DNA of 64,000 nucleotides from Galaxea fascicularis (GCA_948470475.1 OX419347.1:5915143-5979142); one strand, 5' to 3'. Shown: positions 22,315 to 34,207, counted from the stretch's first letter. Numbers and translations: made by a program. Notes: a model not told the origin generated them from the sequence alone.

Positions 22315-23361
22315 ATGGACTTTATCTTTGACTTAAATTTGAACAATTTCAATGACGTGAAGAATAGGTCGGGGAATTCCACAAGAGCCAGTGCTAGTAA
22401 TTGTTTCTATCTTCCAGACGCGAAATTTGAAACATTTCACTACCGAAAAGAAACTAATCTCCAAACAGGTGTCCTAAACGCAGCTTTGTCACCATTCGCC
22501 GTTGCAGCGAACTTCTTGATAGTTTTCGTCGTTTCGAGAAGAACTTCCCTTCAGACACCATCCAATGTCCTTCTAGGAAGCCTTGCTGTTTCGGACATCC
22601 TGGTTGGTTTGCTCGTCCAACCCTGCTACGTCGTTTACAGGCTCCTTGAAAACGCGAACGGGTTCGTACCTTGCGCAATTAGAATGCTCTACTCGAAAGG
22701 ATTTTACGTCTACTACGGAGTTTCTCTCACGACTTTGTGCGGTATAAGCTGGGAGAGGTTTATAGCGCTGATGTAACCGCTCCGATACCTCGAATTTGTA
22801 CGCCGTGAGCGTGTTTTGAAAGCAACTCTATTCATCTGGTTGATAAACGTTCTCCTGACAAGTCTACATTGGGTGCCGGAACATAACGTTGTCTTCAGAG
22901 GCGTTCATTTAGCAATGTGGTCCGCTTCTCTGTTTATTGCTGTTACTGTTCAGTTCAGAATATTTCCAATAATTATTCGACACCAACAACAGATAAGAAA
23001 ATATCACTCGAGCTCCTCACAGCGCCAAATGCAAATCAAGCTTGCAATCAATATTGCATCCATAGTTGCAACTTATATTGCCTTCAATCTTCCTGTCCTA
23101 CTTGTCACCACAATTCACCAAATTGCTTCAGTGCATATTCACAGCTACAACCTTTACAGCTGGTCGGAGACGATGGCGTTTGTGAATTCCTCTCTCAATC
23201 CTTTGATTTGTGTTTGGAGAGTCAAGGCCATTAGAAAGGCAGTCAGGGGGATATTTCCAAACCCGTGGATACCTGGAAGAAGATCTGGGGCGATGCTCAA
23301 CACAATTCCGAATAATAATGGCGTCTTCCTGCTGAGCTCCAAGAAAATTACGGAGCTGTAA
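22315..23361 (+). pseudogene. Class A GPCR, intronless, copy 2 with one in-frame stop
   Basis: A frame of 348 codons is open except for TAA at 22774-22776 (codon 154). It otherwise runs unbroken through all seven membrane segments, with no frameshift. Landmarks match copy 1: FAVAANFLIVFVV in TM1, LGSLAVSDILVGLLVQP in TM2, E-R-F in SWERFIALM directly before the stop, PLRYLEF directly after it, FNLPVLLVTT in TM6 and NSSLNPLICVWR in TM7. In copy 1 the residue at the stop is Tyr, so a single base change (TAC or TAT to TAA) explains it. The rest of the gene shows no decay. It may be a recent null allele, a segregating nonsense variant or a base-call error. As read, it yields only TM1-TM3. Confidence 0.85.
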
Positions 23362-24696
23362 ATCAGTCATTAACAAAAGCCAAATCGTGGGACGAGGGAA
23401 ATGGGAGATTTCCCGTCATTAGTTTTCTTTTTGGGCATTGTATTTGTGGAGCTGAATAGATTTATATTGTATGAAACGTTTCATGTTGTATGGATTAATG
23501 GGATGCGTTATGGTGATTTTGAAGTTTTCGGGGTCAAATTCAAACCAAATAACAGATTACAATTTCCCATAATCAATACACCTTACTAAAAAACATCAAG
23601 TTATTTTCTCAACGGGGAAGCAAATATAAAAAAAATCTATATTTACCGTATTTCCTCTATTTAGCCATTCCCAGTATGGGGCGTGACAAATTTAATAAGG
23701 CCCCAGGCTCTACTTAGCCAAGATCATCAATTCGTGTACATGCGGAAAGAAACTAGATGCAAACTTTGCACATGTTTGGCAGAAATGAGGCGATCCCCTC
23801 GATTTTTTTTGTTCAGAGAACAAACAGTTTATTTCTCTACAAAAAGTTTCGGAGCAGATCCCTGACCTCATGAATTTGGGTTAAATTAAGAAAAAAAGGA
23901 GTGGTTCCCATTATGAAACGTCTAGTCAGTCTTTCACCACTGAGTAGCGTAGACCCAATTCCTTTTGTTTTCGTAGGAGCCATAACGGCCCTTATAACGA
24001 GAGACATATAACGTGACCAGGTAACCTTTTCAGAAAGCCAACAGTACTTCAAATAGTAAATTTTAGCTCAGAAGAAGCAACAGAAATAAACTTTCGTTGG
24101 CTTATAAAAAGCGATCACTGGAGAAGACGGCCCTATCTCCCGCTATCGCCTGAGACCAACTGCAACCCAACAGTCGTATATAAAACAAACTTCTCAAAAC
24201 ATGCATGCCAAAAATAGTTGACAAGTTTGCAATAAGCGCACAGAAAACAGATCACTGCGCACTGAGATTGTTTGCGATTTTACGGAAACACAACTTTTTA
24301 TGAGCATTTGCGACTGAGAAGATGACGGATTTGTGACAGTCTCTTCAATCGTACAGAAACGAGGATAAAAGTGCTTTGAATTATTTGCCAACAATAATGT
24401 TTCGAAGTTTAAAAAGTACAACGGGTAACTAAGAAACCAGAACTTTTATGAAAACTATTTCCCTCTGTTGGCTCCTTTAGCTCAGTAACGTGCTTTTTGA
24501 CGCAGAAGTCGCTCAAGTTTTCAACAGACATTTGCGCTGTTTGCGACTACAAGACTCTTGTTTGCTTATGAAGAAGTCTGTCATAATTCAGGCATTGTCA
24601 ATGTACATCAAAAGAACTCGAGAACTATTCAGTGAAGGTAAATTTTTTAAGTCTCTTTCTTAACCTCAACGGCATTTCTACCAAATTAGTTTACCC
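23362..24696. other. Intergenic, no gene recognised
   Basis: AT-rich with no supported exon or structured repeat. Confidence 0.35.
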
Positions 24697-24880
24697 CTTT
24701 AAACTCTAATATCAGCATGTATATTCTCATACTGGTTTCCCTACATTTTCTATGGTAATGATGAGGAGAATTTGTTAAACAATCAAGACCTTTGTTACTT
24801 GTTGATCACTTCCTTTTTTCTCACAACCTTTATGTTTGATTGAGCAGTGTTACCATAAGGAGAAATTAACCATTGGTTTA
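24697..24880 (+). repeat. TTTAAAC-end dispersed MITE, copy A
   Basis: Shares long near-identical text with 38625-38820 and 58566-58765: AATATCAGCATGTATATTCT, ATGATGAGGAGAATTTGTTA, CACTTCCTTTTTTCTCACAA and GAGCAGTGTTACCATAAGGA. Better copies end in AGGGTTTAA, complementary to the TTTAAACCCT start. There is no coding capacity. Confidence 0.8.
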
Positions 24881-25676
24881 AAATTTGTCGTTTCTTTTCG
24901 TCGTTTTTGAAGAGTAAGGCAAAGAATTAAACCGAGCATCAAGAAAGAAAACGTAGGACCAAGCCGTGAACAACGTGATCATAATTTTCTCACCACTGGC
25001 TCGATTGCTTATAAATTGCCGTCTGACCGTTTCAACGCGAGAAGCTGTTTCGTGTCCATCAACAACGCCAGTATTTATATAAAGTTTTCAATCGATGAAG
25101 AATGGATACTTGCCCAAGTCTTCGCTAGTTTCGTCTCAATTCATATTGGTGGTAGAAAGGCTAGTTACCTGCGGGCTGTTCCGTATAATTTCCTCATTTT
25201 CCCTAAGGAAAATCATAACAGGAAGCAATGCTTGCACGTTAACAAAGTAGAATAGTTGAAAGATGAACATTAAAAAACAAAAAATGAATAAATAAATAAT
25301 CAACCTCCATTTGTCGCCTTAGCTACTACAGTAGAAGCATGTTTTCCCCTGCTTCGTTTTCATAAGTCTACATTTATCTTACGAGGACAGAATTTGTAGT
25401 AGCCGGGCCGACAGCAAATGGCAGGATGGCGTTTGATCCAAAGCGCGATGCTTAATCGATCGTCTGGTTAATCTGCCTATTGCAGAACACTATATGACGC
25501 AAGTGGAGACGGTTACTGGTTTGCTAATTAAGATATGTTTGCAGATTTAATCCAATACTATTTTTTGTAGGACTAAGGGATTACAAAACCGTCAGTTTTC
25601 TGTCGAGTTTCTGTGACCGACTTGTCTTCTATGGTTGCCTGTCATTAGTCACAAAGCAACGGCAAACTCCCCGACA
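24881..25676. other. Intergenic, no gene recognised
   Basis: One open frame (25016-25255) starts without ATG and resembles no known family. Nothing else is seen. Confidence 0.3.
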
Positions 25677-25940
25677 CTTAAGGTGGCTCAAACTGATTCG
25701 TTATTTTTATCACCAATTCTTTGATGTATCGATACTACCACAATTTCTCGTTCGTTTCCTTGAAAATGGCATAAAAATGCTCAATTATTTCATCTTTTTT
25801 TTTCAGTATAAGGGTACCATAACAGCACTAAAGCTTTTCAGAAACACTCTTGATTTTAGCTTTATTTGCCTGTAACCTCCGTTTTTTATTATTGAATTGC
25901 AATCAGCATATCAAGATTCATCTTCCTGCAAAGTTTAGAG
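25677..25940 (+). repeat. TTAAGGTGGCTC-family MITE, second copy
   Basis: Begins CTTAAGGTGGCTCAAACTGA. It shares CACCAATTCTTT, CAATTATTTC and TTGCAATCAGCATATCAAGA with the copy at 19382. Confidence 0.7.
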
Positions 25941-26929
25941 GCCGCGATTCTTTCGGTCAGCACCGAGGATAACGACCTCTGGCCAGTTCCAAAATATGCA
26001 CAGTCGCAGTGAAGGTGCATTTTTGTAACCGTTGGCAACCACTATTGTTTGAAACTACTGAGTTTGGGAAGAAGAGCCGGAAGTCCGTGATTTACGGACT
26101 TCCTGGTTTGGAACCAGCCAGAGGTTGTTATTCTCGGAACTGACAAAAAAAGTCGAGGACCCTGGGGACGAGATTGGACGCCTGGTATGGTGTGCATGTC
26201 TCGTACGCTTCTCCAGATTGGCCAATCTTTTACTGCGCATGCTTGAAGAAACGAGCGAGGTTTTCGATTATAATTAGTGTTTCTAAACAACAAATATGAC
26301 CGGAAGTAAACCAGGTATTTTCAGACTAACGGATCCGATATTTCCAGAGCCGCTCCTTTCCGGCCGCTGAACAAAGAGAACGCAGACTCTGGGCGCGAGA
26401 TTCCGGATTGGTCTCCAAAACCAGGATGTCTTAAGGCAACCTCGTTTCCAGGACTTTTCTCCGCCGAGGGGAGAGTGGGCAAGATATCCCAAAAGCCAAT
26501 CAAAATCGAGGATTTCCCAAACGATTGCATAAATTAGTCGGTAATGTAATATTTAAGTTACCGGTAGTCATGTGATCAGCCGATGCCAGGGTCTTTTCCC
26601 GCCCCCTCTCCCCTTGGAAGAGAAACCCTGAGAACGAGATTGGTCTTAAAGGGTGGTGCTTTTAGACAAAAAAGGATTTTTGCGCGGTTTACAACGACAA
26701 AAGCGACAAAAGCAGCTCTTACTAAAGTCTACTGTTACCCAGAAAATCTGGAGTAATCGCTCATTTTTTTTCCGAGATTGGAGCTTTTCAGCATTCTTGT
26801 TGTCTGATTATCCGCAATTCTTATTTGAAGTTTCCAATAGCGCTTACTAAGATCTGTTTCCCAACAAACTTATCAGTGAAACGGGCAAAAACACTTCGGT
26901 ATAAGGAGGTACTTTCATTAAGCCTTTAA
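25941..26929. other. Repeat-derived intergenic DNA
   Basis: Several copies of a phrase like CTGGGGACGAGATTGG (26161, 26385, 26632) suggest overlapping fragments of a dispersed repeat also present near 1020. No gene is seen. Confidence 0.35.
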
Positions 26930-27110
26930 ATCCTAAGACGAAAATTTATATTCTCCTTTGCTGAACCTACACATTTCCGATAGAAATAGTGGGGAGACGT
27001 TGTTAAGATATCAAGCAAAGTCATCTTATGTGATCATGACCTTAATTTCGCATGACCACTGTTTTGTAATGTGTTGAAATTGCAAGGAGAAATTTGATGT
27101 GAATGATGTA
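26930..27110 (+). repeat. Dispersed repeat related to 16690 and 54606
   Basis: Contains ACACATTTCCGATAGAAATA, GTGGGGAGACGTTGTTAAGA and TTGCAAGGAGAAATTTGATG, shared with the other copies at lower identity. Confidence 0.55.
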
Positions 27111-27189
27111 TATGAAATGAATCATAAGAACTGCGGAAATGAAATCAAATGAAGACTGATCCTCGCAGTTGTGTACCCAGAACAATAAA

Positions 27190-27520
27190 CTATGTCCCAC
27201 TTGTAATCGAGAGTCCGGATAATATGAATATTAATGAAGTCGCGTGTGTATTTGCATTGTTACTTAGCAACAAAGACACTACACGTACAACCAGTCACAA
27301 TCCAGCTGAATTTACACTTTGAAAACGTAATTGGCAGTGCAGCAAATGCTTTAAAGGCTCAAAAGTAACACAACTCGTCCCATAAACAGTTTCAGTATGG
27401 GCTCCGTGGATCATTTTCGGTACTAATCAATATTCATTAAAAAATGGGGATCGGAGAGAAAAGTCCGGATAATCGAAATGTCCGGATAATCGGGGTCCGG
27501 ATTATTGACGTTCGACTGTA
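27190..27520. mobile_element. Pogo-like MITE fragment
   Basis: The right part repeats GTCCGGATAATCG two to three times and ends ATTGACGTTCGACTG followed by TA, the end structure of pogo/Tc1-type short elements. A partial counterpart (GAGAGTCCGGATAATA) lies at about 27209. No transposase is seen. Confidence 0.5.
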
Positions 27521-27629
27521 TCATAATAGGGAAAACACGTAATTCCTAATTCTGAAGATAAACTAGCAAATTTGGTTAACTGTGTCGCTCATGTTGGCAC
27601 TCTGAACAGGGACACCAACAAAACGCACC

Positions 27630-27785
27630 AATAGGCCATATTCGTATTCTCGGTATTGAACTGGATCTAGCATGAAGTGGAGGCTCTTGCGGGGGAACAC
27701 ATTTACATATGAAAAGATTCCTCCGCAAGAGCCTCTACTTCATGCTACATCCAGTTCAATACCAAGAATACGAATATGACCTATT
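27630..27785. repeat. Hairpin MITE, AATAGGCC-end family
   Basis: Arms of about 66 bp, nearly perfect: AATAGGCCATATTCGTATTC through GGAGGCTCTTGCGG on the left and its complement ending CGAATATGACCTATT on the right. The spacer is about 20 bp. It lies 100 bp beyond the stop codon of GPCR copy 3. Confidence 0.85.
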
Positions 27786-27885
27786 AACGATTCACAACAA
27801 GATGCCTGATTATTCAGTGAGAGACACTGGTAAACTATTACAACGGCTCCGTGTTGTCGCAACAAACACCAAACCTATGAGTTAT

Positions 27886-28848
27886 TCACGCTCTCGAGGT
27901 ATCATCCAAGTTTCCTGGGATCCATTTACTACACCATCCGTGCCTTAGTAGTTTCCAAATTGCTTTTCTGATCTCATCGCTCCTCCAGAAACAAATCAAA
28001 GGATTCACAAATGAGTTCAAAAACGCTACAGTTTCACTCCAGCTGTAATAATCGTAGGAATCTATATGCCCAGTTACTATCTGGTGCACAGTAGTAACTA
28101 CTAGAACAGGAAGATTAAACAAAAAATAAATCCCTACAATATAAGCGACGCTCACGGCGAGCTTAACTTGCATCCTGAAGTTATGATGACCAGACGATGA
28201 AAACTGTTGCTCTTGCTGTTTTATTTGAAGGAAATGGCGGCGAACTATGTGATGGATCCTTAACTGTGAAACTCCCGCGATGAACAACGAAGCAAACCAA
28301 AAACAGAGGTGTACACCGCGGGCGATTTTATTGATACGCGCCCATTGTAAAGAAGTCAGCGAAATGTTTAGTAACCAAATGATGATCGCCACCAGTAAAA
28401 CTCGTTTTGCTGTGACCAGGCCTTGGTAACGAAGGTGAAGTCGCAGTGCAAGGTAGCGTTCAAAGCTGATTGCGCTTAACGTCATGAAAGAGACTCCATA
28501 ACAGATATAGAAACCTGTCGCGTAGGCAAGCCTGATAGTGCAGTGTGCGTAACCATAGCGGATTTCACTGAAACGATATGCGACGAAGGTTGGTTGGACG
28601 AACGCACTGACAAGGAGGTCCGACAACGCAAGGCAAGCTATAAGCAAACACGAAGGAGAGCGAAGAGATGGACTGAGCAGTATGGCGAAAAACACCAAGA
28701 AATTAGCGACGATGGAGAAAGGAGCGAAGAAAGCATTAACAATACCAGTAATAAGATTACTAAGGTAGCGGAGATGCGCGTATTGAAAGAACGGATCCGG
28801 CAAATGGAAGCAGAGTCTAGTTGGATTGAGAGACGTGCTGTTATCCAT
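27886..28848 (-). CDS. Class A (rhodopsin-family) GPCR, intronless, copy 3
   Basis: An intact frame of 320 residues on the minus strand from ATG at 28848. It shows TM1 with IVANFLVFFAILL, TM2 with IACLALSDLLVSAFVQP, the Cys before TM3 (YAHCTIRLAY), E-R-Y within SFERYLALRLHLRY, TM6 with FNLPVLVVTT and TM7 with NSFVNPLICFWR. NPLIC replaces NPxxY and FNLP replaces CWxP, exactly as in copies 1 and 2, so the three are paralogues from local duplication with one inversion. The short cytoplasmic tail keeps the IRKAI segment. The ligand is unknown. The N-terminus carries an N-S-T glycosylation site (DNSTSLNPT). Confidence 0.92.
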   Translation of the reverse strand: MDNSTSLNPTRLCFHLPDPFFQYAHLRYLSNLITGIVNAFFAPFSIVANFLVFFAILLSPSLRSPSCLLIACLALSDLLVSAFVQPTFVAYRFSEIRYGYAHCTIRLAYATGFYICYGVSFMTLSAISFERYLALRLHLRYQGLVTAKRVLLVAIIIWLLNISLTSLQWARINKIARGVHLCFWFASLFIAGVSQLRIHHIVRRHFLQIKQQEQQFSSSGHHNFRMQVKLAVSVAYIVGIYFLFNLPVLVVTTVHQIVTGHIDSYDYYSWSETVAFLNSFVNPLICFWRSDEIRKAIWKLLRHGWCSKWIPGNLDDTSRA

Positions 28849-30865
28849 TTGAGTCGATGATTTCTCCTTGAACCAGGATGGATTTCAAATTGGAAGAGCT
28901 GTTTTAAAAGCATCGTAATTTGCCTGTGTTTGTCAATTGTAAGAGGACCTGGCCACGCTTGTACAAATAATATTTTTCTCAAGGCAATTTGATTGCCAAA
29001 ATAATTGACGGAAGCTACGTTAGAAGTGACATCTCAAAAGATGAAAACCAAAACTGAAATGATGAAAATTCCAACTCTTATTAAACGACTAAACGCTTCA
29101 TAAGAAAGATGCGTTTTTCAGTGAGCCACACAGGAAAAATCGAAAACGAATAACTGTGTCCTCCCATCAAGAGTCGAAGTTTTAAGCTAACGTAAACTCG
29201 AAATGTTGATAAGTGTGCTAGAACAAGTGGTTTAGGAAATTTTCGAGAAAACTGCCTGTAAATGACTGTCTCCATCTGTATACATATATATGTATATGTT
29301 TTTCCTATTACCATTTCGCTTTCAATTAGTTAATTGTCTCCACACAGAAACTGTCACAATATGAGTCCTCTTTTAATAAAAGGCTATGCCTTTTTGAAAG
29401 GCAAGCAGAGTCATATGATTTTTGTTTTGTCGTATTCTTTAAACAGCTGTGTTCTTGCAAAACTCTACACCAAATTGCTTTTTTTAAGGATAACATGCAA
29501 ACCTCGCTGTCAAACCCGAAAACAAGAGAAAATAATTCGTGGTGCATGTTGCATAACACTATGCAGCGCTAAAACCAAAATACCCAAAGTGAACGTTATC
29601 TCTTAAAACAACATAGTGAACCCTTCAACTTCATATGAACTTCATTATTCTCCCCACTGATTTTCTTACATTTCTCATAGTAACAGTTGGAGGAAGTTGT
29701 GTCAACATTAAGCATGTCATCTTTGATTACCATTTCATCTATACTAATACCCTTACGCTCAATCCACTTGCATAATTCTGAGGAAAACTCAGATGCTGGT
29801 CACGGGGGATCGGATCAGTTGTGGAATTATGGACATCACATGACAAGGTGTTGAGGTTAAACATTAAATTCGTGCAAAGAGAAATAGAAAGAAGAATAAA
29901 TGAAATTTGTTTACCGTACGGTTTATTTAACAGAGATTACTTAGTTAAGAGCACCGCGTTGGAGACACCCAATGGTTTTTTTAAGTCGGGCTGTCACTGA
30001 GTGGGGATATACAAAAAAATAGGAGGGGATTCGAGTTGCTGTAGTGACGTCAACTTGCTGGTTTTATATCAAAGTAGGAGGGGGTATACCTCGAAATACG
30101 AGAGGAAAATCCCGGTAAATGACATCTCTGTTTAAGCCATCCAAATATTAGAAACACATCCCAAAGACGAAAATTTCTAAAGAGAATTTGAAGAATAGAG
30201 CAACCCGTTCAAAACCAATTAGCAAATCCTTATAAATGACAAGTTCAAAGATAAGCAAGACGTGTTTACTGCTACCATTTGCTAAAGCGTCGTATTTAGG
30301 AGTAGATAATAAGGATTACTTGGGCTCATAACTATTGGTAATTCTTAGCAGGAGCCCACTCCCCAGCGGGGACCTTAGTATTGGTGGCCAATGATTCAAT
30401 GTTTAAAAACTAAACCGTCAGAGGTTGAAAGTATACGAAGTAAAAACGTCCTTTTCAGCAATGCTTTGGCTGCAAAGTAACGTTAATGCCCAGCAAAACT
30501 GCCCACGGTGCACACAATTCGCAAATTTTAAAGCAGTTTAATGGTTACGTAAACCAATATATATGCTCAACGAGCATTTTTGGCAGTTTAAGGGGCATAA
30601 GTAAAGATGGGTAGGGCCACTTTAAATGGCAAAAAAGGATAATTGTGCACGCAGGAGGATATCTGAAAACACGGGTATAGTTGTGCCGTTAATTACCCTG
30701 TCAGATTACCAGTTTTCTCAGATTTTCACATATGAAGCGAAAACCAATTTACAGCTAAATGTGACTTTTTTCTCATTCCTTCCTCTCTTTGCTCTAAGGA
30801 TAGCGTCACCTTTTGAGAGTAAGACGTAAAACATCTGTGCAGTTTTGAGCACAACATTGGAAAAG
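28849..30865. other. Intergenic, no gene recognised
   Basis: Contains the promoter side of GPCR copy 3 and about 1.8 kb of AT-rich DNA. Small open frames near 29081-29606 look random. No repeat boundary is visible. Confidence 0.35.
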
Positions 30866-32182
30866 TCATGATAAATGAAGACCAGAATTACAGTCAGCTT
30901 CGCTGACAACATTGATATAATATTGTAGTTCTGTCGCAGTTGCAAAGTTTGGCTTCTTATACCCACTGAGGTAGTTTCTCTGATGCAGCACACGCTCAGG
31001 TGTGATGATAGGTCGGAAAGCATCGCGCAGAATTCTGTACTCCTGCCATGGCGGAATTGCCGCTTCTCCATTCCTCTTTTGATGCGCTGAGGAAGAACTG
31101 GAGTTAAGCCTCACTTTAAGGTGCGGAAACCGTGAATGGAATGGTGCTAGGTAGTGAGTGTGGTTTTGTGGTGATGATACGCGGTCTGCTCCACGACAAT
31201 AAAGATCTTCTCCTTCAAAAACGAGTGTTCGAATTGACGATCTCCTGGACATATCGTCCGGGGTGGGCACGGGGGGTTTTCGGCCGGATATATCACTTGC
31301 AATGCTGTGATAACTCGGTTGGCTTACCACACGGTTTGCATATGCTTTTTGCACTGTATGCTTTTTCCAATGAGGGAGTTCGTTGTCATTGTTTACATTC
31401 AATTCATCGTGATCCGGCTGACGTCTTAATATCTGTTTACTCTGAACATTCAGCTTTGGTTCTGTGGGATTTGCAATAGCTCTCTGTGAATCTTTTCCAG
31501 GTACCTTTGCCCTGGAGTAATTAACTTTTGCCTTGCTATTCGTTTCCACAGCGTTGGCACCATTCTTGTGCTTGCATGTTTCTAATGCTGTAACAGCCTT
31601 CTTAGAAACCATGTTTGCTATTTTTGTTGATCTAATTTTGCTGCCTGGTAGCATTTGAAAATGTTCTTTCACAACGGCGTTCGAAGTTGGACTTTTCGGC
31701 CTTTGTCCGTACACTCGCCGCGGCTCCTTTTCGCTTTTTCCTTTCGTTTCATTTTGTGAGAGATACACAACCTGGAAACCAGAATTCAGCCTTTCCATAT
31801 CGCTTCGATAGTGATGGAAATTCTGAATATGGCCATGGCACTCAGGGACAAGATTTTGAACCAATTCCTCGCCTTTCTTGTTCTTCGCGAGATAGCCGTT
31901 CGAGTTGGTAATTGGTCCCGTACATTCCCCTGATCTTCGAGAATTGCTTCCTCTCGCAAGATTTTCCTCTCCAATTGTTGGCTCTGAACGAAATGAGATC
32001 GTGCGAAAGACGTCCTTCATTCTTTGAATCAGCGCTCTTTGCCTGTAATCCTCAAATTGTGAAACGTCGCGTCTCTTTGGTGTTACTGGACCACGGTTTA
32101 CACTGAATAAGCAATCGTTTTCGGCGGAAGTTTTTTGTCGCTTGGTGGGAAGTCTACGAATTTGGAACGAGCTCGAAGCCAT
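30866..32182 (-). CDS. Uncharacterised basic, largely disordered protein
   Basis: A single open frame of 438 residues from an ATG at 32182 (MASSSFQIRRLPTKRQKTS). An extension upstream lacks ATG. Composition is high in Ser, Arg, Lys, Asn and Gln, with few hydrophobic runs, so most of it is probably disordered. A Lys/Arg-rich RRLPTKRQK near the start could be a nuclear localisation signal. Two stretches look more structured: FEDYRQRALIQRMKDVFRTI near residue 43 and, at the C-terminus, IPPWQEYRILRDAFRPIITP and ERVLHQRNYLSGYKKP. No signal peptide, membrane segment, zinc motif or known domain was seen. I do not recognise the family. The length and coding composition argue for a real gene, though it could be the last large exon of a longer one. 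Confidence 0.65.
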   Translation of the reverse strand: MASSSFQIRRLPTKRQKTSAENDCLFSVNRGPVTPKRRDVSQFEDYRQRALIQRMKDVFRTISFRSEPTIGEENLARGSNSRRSGECTGPITNSNGYLAKNKKGEELVQNLVPECHGHIQNFHHYRSDMERLNSGFQVVYLSQNETKGKSEKEPRRVYGQRPKSPTSNAVVKEHFQMLPGSKIRSTKIANMVSKKAVTALETCKHKNGANAVETNSKAKVNYSRAKVPGKDSQRAIANPTEPKLNVQSKQILRRQPDHDELNVNNDNELPHWKKHTVQKAYANRVVSQPSYHSIASDISGRKPPVPTPDDMSRRSSIRTLVFEGEDLYCRGADRVSSPQNHTHYLAPFHSRFPHLKVRLNSSSSSAHQKRNGEAAIPPWQEYRILRDAFRPIITPERVLHQRNYLSGYKKPNFATATELQYYINVVSEADCNSGLHLS

Positions 32183-32408
32183 GTCAAAAACCAAGAAGTG
32201 CAATTTAACGGAATGCTGAGCTTGGAATCACTCGTTAGCAACGCAAATATTGTGTATTCAGCGTAAATTGGTGACAGAAGCACGCGACAATTTTATTAAG
32301 TAAACAGGGAAGAATTAAACTTTACATGGGATACTGGGCATTAAGAGATCAGAATGTCACTCGATCAATACAAGAGCACTGCCAGGTTTAGCATCACCTA
32401 AGGAAGCT

Positions 32409-32612
32409 CTAATAGGCCGTTTACAGGTTACGATCACATGTTACAAAAAAAAAAAACACCTTGCTGGTGAGCAAATTGCACACTGGGACATCCAAACCAA
32501 AAAAATATTAAGTTAAGTTGCTTTATTTTGGATTTCCCAGTGCCCAATTTGCTCACCAACAAGGTGTTTTTTGTACCATGTGATCGTAAACTGCAAAGGG
32601 CCTATTATGTCT
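32409..32612. repeat. Hairpin MITE, TAATAGGCC ends
   Basis: The left arm is TAATAGGCCGTTTACAGGTT through CCTTGCTGGTGAGCAAATTG. The right arm is its complement, ending AACTGCAAAGGGCCTATTA. Arms are about 80 bp with small indels (an A-run on the left) around a spacer of about 30 bp. It lies 227 bp upstream of the ATG of the 30866-32182 gene. Confidence 0.85.
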
Positions 32613-32642
32613 TCGCCGAAGACATAACTGAAGCGGCTTCAA

Positions 32643-32683
32643 CAGAGTTTGTAGAGGGGACAAACTCCCCTCTACAAACTCTG
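32643..32683. repeat. Perfect short hairpin
   Basis: CAGAGTTTGTAGAGGGG, a 7-nt loop (ACAAACT), then the exact complement. The arms are 17 bp with no mismatch. Function is unknown; it directly follows a MITE. Confidence 0.85.
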
Positions 32684-34207
32684 GGCTTCAATGGAATACC
32701 AAAAAGACTTGTCTAATTTTCATTGTTACCAAGGAATCGGTTAGAGCATTGGAAGTATTTACTGTTATCTGCCCCTACTTACTGTACGTCAAGGATGATT
32801 ATTTAAGCTTGAAAGGCTTAGGACACTTTTTTCCAAACTATTTGACTGTGTACGGAAGAAATCGGCTAAAATCAGATTTAACATTGTCCGCTCTCCATGC
32901 CAGCATATGACCGGTACTGTCTCTTTGTTTGCCAGAAGCGTTTTGCGTTTGAGTAGATGGTTTGAATAAGAAGTGATTTGGAGAAATTTTTAGTATTAAC
33001 AACAGCAGAACAGCCGTGAGAAAGGCAAGAGCTGAGCAAAGTGCGTGTTAAGTTATTCTATTCCGGAACACAATCAAAAGGTCGCGACATAAGCCCGGCG
33101 TATCTAATCGAACAAAATCAAACCAAAAACCAATCGAACTCAATCGAACAATCAGTGTTCGATTGCGTTCGGTAATCGAGCAGAATCGGACATCTCTTTT
33201 GCTGTGAATTTCCGAACCAATCGAACAAAATCAAACAAAATCGAAACTAATCCGATTCGAGCTCTTTACAATGCAGCGGCATAACGTAGGACACAACAGA
33301 GAGGTTTGTTATTGCTGCACCAGCCTTTTTCAATCAAATATTTTTAATGACAGTCTTGTCCTCGATTTTTTATAAAACAATATTCCTTAAAAAATGAAGC
33401 TGGGGCTAAAAACACTTCCTTCATGTTTTCAACTTAGTAATTTCACAGCCCTCCCAGCCTTCTCCACTGCACAGTCACGTGAAATAGTTTTTTTAGGCCC
33501 CAAATGAAGGCCAGTCATAACGCATCATCAAAGCATCATCTTGCACCATGTGACGAGAGAGTCATATTGCATTTGTGACCCAGCAGATTAGTTATCTTTT
33601 TAAATATACCCATCAAAGGATAGCATCGTCTTTTGTTAAAATTAATATAACAGACACTTTTGTATTAAGGATTAATATAAAATAACAGCCAACACAAATT
33701 TCTTTAAAATACCGCTGTAGCTACATGTACTGTAGCAAGGAGTCAAAAAATTCATCCATATTAAAACAAACGTTCCTTGCCTTATCTTAGCCTGCAAATT
33801 ATTGTTCCCCTTTTACATTGACTCCAAAATTTTCTTGATATCCTGAGCTTCCTAAAAATTAGTAAAGAAACAAAAGAGAAGACAAAAGAAATTTCAATGT
33901 GGAGGGTGAGTTTCTGAGCAGTAATTAGCATTTTGATATATGCCATTTTGCAAAGTTTAAGAAACATGATGGAAGGCCATTCAGAGCCACCTTAAATTTT
34001 TAAAATTTGCTAGAGCTGTAACCACTTTACCTGTGGATTTGTGAACACAAATGACCTTGAAATATAAAGCTTCCTCTTTTCATCATCAAATCTCCACATA
34101 TTCAAGGAGATGCCTATGGAAAAAGAAAGCCATTGCAACTCATGTTCTGTGTGTGTGTGTTGGGGGGAGGGAGATGTACATGTAGGAAATGGAAACCCGA
34201 GTGAGAG
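32684..34207. other. Intergenic with a small degenerate repeat
   Basis: Between 33105 and 33260 words such as AATCGAACAAAATCAAA and AATCGAACTCAATCGAAC recur in both orientations, probably a decayed MITE. A GAGCCACCTTAAA end of the TTAAGGTGGCTC family sits at about 33980. No gene is seen. Confidence 0.45.

Noticed and set aside
28543..28860. Plus-strand open frame of 105 codons, rich in Lys and Glu
   Set aside because: It is the antisense of the N-terminal half of GPCR copy 3.
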